64,000 bases of DNA, from positions 6,190,733 to 6,254,732 of the forward strand of contig OW285188.1 of the NCBI GenBank assembly GCA_935421135.1. The letters are read 5' to 3'. This stretch comes from Bugulina stolonifera (taxonomy: Eukaryota; Bryozoa; Gymnolaemata; Cheilostomatida; Bugulidae). This document shows, piece by piece, positions 1 to 9,100 of the stretch (positions are counted from its first letter, which is position 1; each line of letters starts with the position of its first letter). The notes below the pieces were generated by a model, which worked only from the letters and a program-made list of their open reading frames with translations, had not been told where the DNA came from and made no database searches. The position numbers were made by a program, and so were the translations under genes.

Positions 1-2221
1 GTAAAGAAAATGTAAACAGCTTGATTTGCCATTTGAAATTGCAGTCCAAGTTGATAATAATTCTAATATAATACATGTACAGTGTAGCTCTGATTGTTCT
101 ATTATTTGTACATGTAGGCTACATTGTAGTTCCACTTTATATTGTATTTCAGTCAATATAACTATTATCATTCTTCACCAGCTGTATCATTTGTTATCCT
201 CAGCCAATCATGAGGAATAAAATTTCCATATGGACACTCAATTATCCGCCCTTACTGTTAGGGAATTGATAGGTCCTGTAGCTAAATAGGGGAATTGAGA
301 AATTCCCTTTTTATGCTAGATTCTGCTAGTTAACTTGGGATTCCCCACAAGTGTACATGTCTACTAGGAATGAAACTGTGATTCCAAACTGCATACTGAG
401 GAGAATTTATACATGTACCTTCTAGTGTACTAGTAGTAATCACTGGATATTATTCTATTAGTTGGTGAGTTGAATCTGAAAAATTCCAGCAAATACTTTG
501 CTTATAGATTACATGTAGAATGTAGCCCATCTGTGTACTGCAGTGGTGGGGAGCAATACAATTTTAGACAAACTTTTTTTACTACAAAACTTTTAATATA
601 ACTTGAACACTGCAGTAGCATTATTTGTTAGAAGCAGAACAGAGTATTGTGATATCTACCTACGAGTTGAATACAGCATGTGGTCCACTGAATTCCACAC
701 CACATGTTGTACCTTAGTACATGTAATAGCAGAGCCTGTTGCTTGAGTTGTATGTCACTACTAGTGTGGTTAGTAGTTAGTAGTGATATTGTTTAGTTAC
801 AATTAGTGTATGTGTTGTCATGTAGTCCAGAGTCAGTTGAAACTACTGTAGCTGTAACTGTAGTAAGGTGCATGTGTAGTAAAGTGTAGCTGTGGTAAGG
901 TACATGTGTAACTGTAGTAAGGTACATGTGTAGTAAAGTGTGCCATTCAAGTCCATACACATGTAGTGCAGCCATATTACTGTATAGTCATGTTGATAGT
1001 ACTGCTAGTAGCATATTATTATAGTGTATTATAATAGTAGGCTATAGTCAAGTATTATAGTAGCCTAATAGTGTAGTGTAGTGCAGTGTAGTATAGCATT
1101 ACATTGTAGTAGTAATATTAGTATAGTATACTACCAGTTGTAGTATAGTAATGCATAGGCTTCTAGTATAGTATAATATTTACTAGTAGTAAGTAATAGG
1201 CAGCTGTAGTATCATTGGAAAATCAAAACTAATTTGTTTTTGACAATTTATTGTTTCCATTCTAAAACCAGCTAGATTACAACTTTTCATGAAATAATAG
1301 GTCAGGGATAGTTATTCACTGGTATTCCAGCAAGAGGTTTTATTTTTCATTATACATAATCATTCTGTAACTCAAGCCCCCTCACTTCAATCACAGATTT
1401 CAGTTAGGTTTAATATTACATGTCTTCATGTAGCCTCAGATCTTTGTTTGTGGTTGGGGTGACACCATATAATTATAATAAAGAGAACGTCTCCGTCTGA
1501 AATTTCACTGAAGAAACCTGGCTACTGCCTTGAACAGAAATCTAAGGCTAATTATAATACATGTAAGCCTACTTTATACTAAGCATCAAGTATTCTAGGT
1601 TTGTAATGTTAGTTGGCCTGTACTTGTAGAGAACTTAGTACAGTGTGGGGTCAGTGATTGATTATTTATTATAATTATTATAACATTTCAGGTAGATCTA
1701 TATGTATTATAGGATTGTGATACCTGACAAAGCTACATCTACCACCACTCCTAACGTACAGTTCAGTATTATACAGGCAGCGCCACTATGTGCTGCTGAG
1801 GGAGGTAAGCAACTGAGTTATAAATTACTGTACTCACTGAGTACTCAGTACATTTGGCAAACACCCATAATTTCTAACAAGCAAATACTGATTGTGCAGT
1901 AGTAATACAGTAGTACATTTATTGGTAATACAGTAGTACAATTATAGTAGTAACACAGCTAGTACTCAGTACTGTATATACAGTAGGTGTTTATTGCAGG
2001 CTATACTATAAATATTTATAGACAGTGTAGGTGATATGGTATATCATTTAGGTAGATGTATGGTAGAATAGAGTCCTTATTTGATTACAAGGTGCCGTAT
2101 TGACCAGTGGTCATTGTATACAGAGTGCAGTATTGACCAGCGGTTATTGTTTGAGAAGTAGTGTGAACACTCAGCTTGGCATTTACTGTGTTTTATATAG
2201 TTTACAGTGAGTACAGTGAAG
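1..2221. other. Left flank, no gene supported
   Basis: AT-rich DNA with short degenerate TAGTAGTG/GTAGTA-type runs. The clearest are near 840-960, where units around GTAACTGTAGTAAGGTACAT recur, and near 1010-1200. A short open stretch near 1713-1803 ends at a good GTAAGC donor, but its phase does not join the next coding exon at 3194. At most it is a 5' untranslated exon of the adaptor gene. No RNA gene or mobile element was recognised. Confidence 0.4.
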
Positions 2222-2224
2222 GTG

Positions 2225-3166
2225 TATTATATATACATGTAATATACAGGATATATTATATATACATGTAATATACAGGATATATTATGTGTACATGTAA
2301 TATACAGGATATATTATATACATGTAATATACAGGATATATTACAGGATATATACATGTAATATACAGGATATATTATATATACATGTAATATACAGGAT
2401 ATATTATATACATGTAATATACAGGATATATTATATACATGTAATATACAGGATATATTATATATACGTGTAATATACAGGATATATTATATACATGTAA
2501 TATACAGTATATATTATATACATGTAATATACAGTATATATTATATACATGTAATATACAGGATATATTATATACATGTAATATACAGTATATATTATAT
2601 ACATGTAATATACAGTATATATTATATACATGTAATATACAGTATATATTATATACATGTAATATACAGGATATATTATATACATGTAATATACAGTATA
2701 TATTATATACATGTAATATACAGGATATATTATATACATGTAATATACAGGATATATTATATACATGTAATATACAGGATATATTATATACATGTAATAT
2801 ACAGGATCTATTATATACATGTAATATACAGGATATATTATATACATGTAATATACAGGATCTATTATATATACATGTAATATACAGGATATATTATATA
2901 CATGTAATATACAGGATATATTATATACATGTAATATACAGGATATATTATATACATGTAATATACAGGATATATTATATACATGTAATATACAGGATAT
3001 ATTATATATACATGTAATATACAGGATATATTATATATATGTAATATACAGGATATATTATATATATGTAATATACAGGATATATTATATACATGTAATA
3101 TACAGGATATATTATATATACATGTAATATACAGGATATATTATATATACATGTAATATACAGTGT
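2225..3166. repeat. 27-bp tandem array, about 35 copies
   Basis: A minisatellite with unit close to ACAGGATATATTATATACAT followed by GTAATAT. Copies vary mainly by GGATAT versus AGTATAT and by one or two extra AT pairs. Each unit contains the palindromic TACATGTA core seen all over the window. The array ends about 30 bp before the acceptor of the first coding exon of the adaptor gene. The long minus-strand Tyr/Ile/Val-rich open frames here only translate the repeat. Confidence 0.95.
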
Positions 3167-3193
3167 ATAAAACATTTCTCTATTATCCACCAG

Positions 3194-6100
3194 GTGTCGC
3201 CACAGTTAGTCTGGAGTAGAATGAGTCAAGGTTCGGGAGCCAGAGCTCTGCCTGAAGGTCAAAGTATCACTAAAAACATTGCGGAGAGCGACGCTATACA
3301 GAAAGAAGTAGGTGCAAGGCCAGATATCGGGCTAGTGGAGATAGCCTTTGCTCCTTAACATACTTAAAGTGGGATAAGTTGCTTTCTTTGCTTAGTTTTG
3401 GTTAGCCCCTAAAACTATTTGCCTCAATGATAAACCTGAATCTAATAAAGTAGCATAAAGTATTGAACCTGCTGGACAGAAACCGGTGGTAGAGGCAAGG
3501 AAGCCGTCACTTCCTGTTTACATCGCTCTCCAACAGATGGTTAGGTTATACACCCCTTTTATATCCCACGTTATCGCTGGTGGGTCTTCACTATAACTAC
3601 TTAAGTATATCCTTCGCTGTTTCAGGGAATCCCCAGTGTCTATGTTAATCACTGCCACATCTGTGTCACATGACCAACAATTTACATAGCGTTGGGTCAT
3701 ATTGTGATGGTACGCCCAGTCGTATCTTACATCTGACACTCATTATTGTGTGCATACATGTATATATCTGCTTGTACTTTACTTCTATATTGTTGTATAT
3801 GATTATATGATTATATCTAAGTCTTTTAATGCCTTTTATACCCATGTACAGAGGCCCGACCTCTCAGAATCCATTGATATTCATTTTGTACATGAATTGG
3901 ACCATTATAAGCAACTTTTGTAGAACCCGACCTATTTTGGGTCGGCCGTCGGGCTTCCGGCGGCCATCTTGTTGCGCAACTTCCGGACGACCACACGTCG
4001 TCTTTTCCCGACGTCACGTCGGCCGGAAGTCCTTATACTATATAAAGGGCACTGTTTTACTGTTCATTGTCTCAGTCTTCACTTGGCTTTCAATAAAGAC
4101 ACATCTATACTTGATACAGAGACTTTCTCTTCCTTTTACTAGGTCATTCGCTTAGCGAACCGCCTATTAGGTCGGATCACTCTCTTTCATTGTATAGTCT
4201 GAAGGTCGGACTTGAGATCAGATGGGTCGTCTTTGGTAGTATTTGGGCTAATGAGACCGCTCGATCTTTCATGTAATGCGAAGTCCTATTACCACTCATA
4301 GGCACTTCATTTCTGGGTCGATAGTCGTCCAAGGACGACCGCACCAAATCACAGAAACCATTACATTGGTGGCAGCGGTGGGATTCTAAGGTCGTACTCT
4401 TACGATACGAAGCGAAGGAAGGTGACCTCGGCCTCGGTTGACCGACCGACCTCATTCTTCAATACTTCTACGGCGATTTAGGACTCGGACCCGGGAACCT
4501 TGGATACGAGAAGGTGACAAACGCTAAAGTGCACCCATAATTCTCGTGGTTCCGCTGGATGTAGCCCGACCTACGCCGGATCTTCAATCAAAGACCGACC
4601 TCGGATCCAGAATAGATTGACGGTACTCAGTACGTCGACTAGGCCGACACGGCCTAACAAACCAAAGCAGTTTTACTCACTACCCGACACCCTACCGACA
4701 TGGACCGAATAAGGAACCTGCTTCAACAGGTGATGTACCAAGCCGAGCAGGACCTCAAAACACTCAGCTACAACGGACAAGAGGACGTAGAACTCTTCAT
4801 AGAAGACTTCACCGCTATGGCAGAGCGTTGCAACTGGAATGACAGAGCACGCCTCATACGGCTTAGAGCCGCCCTACACGGGCCCGCACAAGAATGCGGC
4901 CGACCCCGATCAGTCGAAGAGATATTTTCCCGACTGAGGGCACAGTATGGACTATCTGCCAGAGAAGCCCGATGGAAGCTGTCCACCCTGGAACAGCCGG
5001 CCCACACGTCACTCAGAGACTATGCAGCTCTCATCCGTAGACTGATGGCGACAGCCTTTGAAGGAGCACCCCCTGCATCTTTGGAAGAATGGGCTGTTGA
5101 GAAGTTTTGCCTCACAGTCCACAACCACGGCCTACGATGGTACTATACATGGTTACAGCCCGATGATATGGAGGAAGCACTGGAAACCGGAGCGGCCTTC
5201 CTAAAAGACAAAGATGGCAGGACCAGTCCTCCAAAACAACAAGAGGAGCTTCCCGCTGACCTCCTACGGAAAGCCCTACACACCCTCCTACAGAAATGTC
5301 AAGAAGCGGGTGACGGACCGACGGTCACACCGGAACCCGTCCCAGTAGATGACCCCATTCCTACTGTGGCCGACACGGACAACAACTTAGGAGAAGGTGG
5401 ACTAAACCACAAAGGTCGTCCACAAAGGCCGACGGATACATCAGAACCCGTCCCAGTAGATGAACCCATTCCTACTGAGTCCAAACCCAAAGAAAGTGGA
5501 CCAAACCGCCATAGTCGTCCACAAAGGCCGACGGATACATCAGAACCCGTCCCAGTAGATGAACCCATTCCTACTGAGGCCAAACCCAAGGAAAGTGGAC
5601 CAAACCGCCATGGTCGTCCACAGAGGCCGGCGGACACATCCGAACCCGTCCTAGTGGAAGAACCTATACCCACTAAGCCTAAAGACAAGAGTAGCCGCTC
5701 CAAGCGGAAAATCCCACGTATAACTAGCCCATCACACTCCAGGCCGACGGTGTCAACCACACCCGTCACAGTGGATGAACCTATACCCACTAGGCCAAAA
5801 CCAGGCAAGAAACGACTCCACTCAAAGCCGGACACAACCGAAGTGACCACAGATCACCCCCCAAGGCTGAAAGGACGACTCACAAGTCCCGCCCAGTCGG
5901 ACCAGACCTCACAAGGTAAACCCGACTTGTCCTCAACTCAGAAGGACCAACAGGATCTGGCCACGTCCAGACCCGACACTAATCAGCAACTGATTCCCTC
6001 CAAAACTCAGTATACCCCGACGGACGACTTATCGTGTGTAGAACTGCCAGACACTACAGTCCAAGTCCGCGGCCTGAGGATCGACACGGAGCAAACCGTG

Positions 6101-9100
6101 CTGGACCAGACAGAAGAGCTACCTCTGAACCTCTCAAAGAATGTTCAAGTTTCAATAGCCCGACATGATCCAGAGGACGCGAAGTATCGCGTAGCCGACC
6201 TCCACGACATAATCCCTACGACGGAGATACAGTCTATACTGCCAGCAGTTCAAATACAAAGAGCGAAAAGTACTCTTACGGAATTCAGTATTGCCGAACA
6301 AGTTCAGCCGAAGATACAGATTGCCGAACTCTCGAAATCCCATGAAGCGGATAAGAAGCAATCGAAGGCAACTATTGCCGTGTTCCCGCGCTTATTTGAC
6401 GAGTCGAACAAAGAAAATGTGCCTGAGGCATTGCCTACAATTGAGCCGATTGCTCATCCCTCGGCTAGTATAAATACGACAGCTCACAGACGAGTAGTCC
6501 TTTCTCGTCCAGCACTTCACCGAAGCACATGTATCCCTACATGTGGCAACCTCTGCACTCTTCGTGTCACTGGTGAAGCTACTAACAGCACTCGTATCCT
6601 TTCTCATTCTCGTGTGGACGAGACGGCTACTCCTTCCAGTATGGATCACTCCAATCAGCCTGTCTTCACAGCTGAAGGTAAGCAAATCTCAGTGTTACCA
6701 GTAGGGAACAAATCAGAATTAGAGGAACAACCCACACCTGTGGAACTGGCAGGCATGAATTCTCTCTCCCTCCCCACTCGGCATAGACCAGTCGGGACAG
6801 AGGAGGATTCCCCTGTACATTTCCACAGGAGAGAACATGAGTTAGAAGGCGGAGGATACACATCACATGAATTGTGTATTGTAGACGCATCCCCTGTGCG
6901 GAAGACACTCACTCCAGACGGCACGCCTCCCCCTACTCCACCTCCTGTCACCTCTACCCTGAAGCAAGCTACAATTAAGCTGCACAAACTAACTGACAAG
7001 CTACCCATAGAGTCATCCCAGCATTCCGGAGCCACTAAGCCATGGATTAGTACCTTCACTCAACAAGCCCGAGACGACTTGGCTAGAAGGAGTCAACCTA
7101 ACCTCAAATGTGCAAAGTGTGGCTTCTCCGGCACCCTCAAGAGACTGAACATACATATTTGGCAACACTTTGCCCGCTTCTACTGTCGCTGCGGACGCAG
7201 CTCAGTTAGCCGTGATGCCCTAGGCCATCACTTCAGTCGGAGATCCAGTATCTGTGGGAAACGTCTCTTCCTCACAGACGGGCCCAGCTATGGGGCCCTC
7301 ATGGAGTGGTGGGGCGTAAAGGATCCCCCACCATTTCTACCATGTCGTCCTACCATGGACGGGCAGTCGGGGACAAATAAACCAGTATACTTGCCTAGCA
7401 CCTCCTCCACAAGGAAGCGACCTCCCAAGAGACGGCACAGCCCATCTCCAGAACAGACCCCCGACTCCGCACCTTCTGATGCTACCTCCTCCTCTTCCTC
7501 GTCGCCTACCACTCCAGCTGGACCTTCTCCCTGGCGACCCAGTGTTAGTACCTCTGCTGTAAGCATCACCTCCCCTGGCCGACGCGGACGTCTACCCTCT
7601 TGGAAGACCCGGCCTGCTCCCAGGAAGAGTATGCCTGCTGCTCAGCCGGGCACTCTCTATGAAAGCTCTCCACCCAAGGTCTCATGTGCAGCTTCTTGTA
7701 CAGCTTCTCCGGTTCTCCTAATTGAACCACTACAGTCTAGGCCGACACTAGAAGTCTCGCCACACTGCTCTCCTCACGTACCTGTCAGGGACCTACTCCG
7801 AGCCGCTCCAGGCTCTCCTGCCGTCCAGTTCCCACCTCCTGCATCTCCTGTATTAACTCAGTCGAGTGCCACACGTCCTGCATCTCCGGATCCGTCGTTC
7901 ATGCAACAACTTGCTGAACTCAAGCCACGGATTCACTACCTTGCCAGCCGTCAACAGGTGGGGGACACTCTACGCCAACACCTGGAACCTCTCTATGCTC
8001 GAGAAATAGCTCTTCGCGGACTAGCCAACCAGCATCTAAACCACCCCCAACAGCTCCAGCTCGTACAAGCAGACTTGGATATAGTATCCAGAGAATCTAC
8101 ACTGTACCGTACCCTCCTTAACTTGACACTAGAGACACCCATGACCTAGTGTGAGGGGGCTATGTGATGGTACGCCCAGTCGTATCTTACATCTGACACT
8201 CATTATTGTGTGCATACATGTATATATCTGCTTGTACTTTACTTCTATATAGTTGTATATGATTATATGATTATATCTAAGTCTTTTAATGCCTTTTATA
8301 CCCATGTACAGAGGCCCGACCTCTCAGAATCCATTGATATTCATTTTGTACATGAATTGGACCATTATAAGCAACTTTTGTAGAACCCGACCTATTTTGG
8401 GTCGGCCGTCGGGCTTCCGGCGGCCATCTTGTTGCGCAACTTCCGGACGACCACACGTCGTCTTTTCCCGACGTCACGTCGGCCGGAAGTCCTTATACTA
8501 TATAAAGGGCACTGTTTTACTGTTCATTGTCTCAGTCTTCACTTGGCTTTCAATAAAGACACATCTATACTTGATACAGAGACTTTCTCTTCCTTTTACT
8601 AGGTCATTCGCTTAGCGAACCGCCTATTAGGTCGGATCACTCTCTTTCATTGTATAGTCTGAAGGTCGGACTTGAGATCAGATGGGTCGTCTTTGGTAGT
8701 ATTTGGGCTACTGAGACCGCTCGATCTTTCATGTAATGCGAAGTCCTATTACCACTCATAGGCACTTCATTTCTGGGTCGATAGTCGTCCAAGGACGACC
8801 GCACCAAATCACAGGAACCATTACAATATATTGAAATCAAATAATTCTGAAATTACAAACTTGGATGGAGCTTTATATTATTTACACTTGTTTTTCATCA
8901 TAAACCTCTTTCATTCCAGCTTGAGAGCAAGACAAAGCTTGTGGAAGAATTAGAAGAAGCCCTAAGAAAACTCCAGTCTGATTCCAAAGAGGTAGGTGTT
9001 GTAATATGTCTGTCTCCTTAGTCACTTCAGTTTGGTGTTTAGACCTGCCATCTTGCATGTATTTCCTTATTGATTCGGATCTTTGGAGTTGTAAGCGCTT

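Larger units (their letters stand above)
3703..8825 (+). mobile_element. Complete young LTR retrotransposon, gag-only (non-autonomous)
   Basis: Two 663-bp direct repeats (3703-4365 and 8163-8825), beginning TG and ending CA, flank a 3.8-kb interior. Direct comparison by eye shows only three mismatches between the LTRs, near 3813/8251, 4251/8702 and 4355/8815, so insertion was recent. ATAT at 3699-3702 and 8826-8829 fits a 4-bp target duplication. A primer-binding site follows the 5' LTR and a polypurine tract precedes the 3' LTR. The only long ORF is Gag-like. No protease, reverse transcriptase, RNase H or integrase is encoded, so movement must depend on enzymes supplied by another element. 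It lies in the sense orientation within an intron of the adaptor gene and is visibly richer in G+C than its surroundings. Gag fold and 4-bp duplication suggest Ty3/Gypsy ancestry, which is inference. Confidence 0.93.

Noticed and set aside
1702..1902. 66-codon frame with a good GTAAGC donor near 1804
   Set aside because: No phase-compatible join to the exon at 3194 and no recognisable domain; perhaps a non-coding 5' exon.
2458..3190. Long minus-strand Tyr/Ile/Val-rich open frames
   Set aside because: They are the 27-bp tandem array translated; the unit length is a multiple of three, so stops do not occur.
3826..4155. Open frames in both orientations inside the LTR, repeated at 8286-8615
   Set aside because: They occur identically in both LTRs across the TATA box and poly(A) signal, so they are non-coding LTR sequence.
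5299..5850. 183-codon minus-strand frame opposite the Gag-like ORF
   Set aside because: A shadow of the repetitive Pro-rich segment on the coding strand; no independent features.
4366..8162. Search for protease, reverse transcriptase or integrase in the LTR element
   Set aside because: All reading frames between the LTRs were considered; only the Gag-like ORF is long, and no pol motif was seen.
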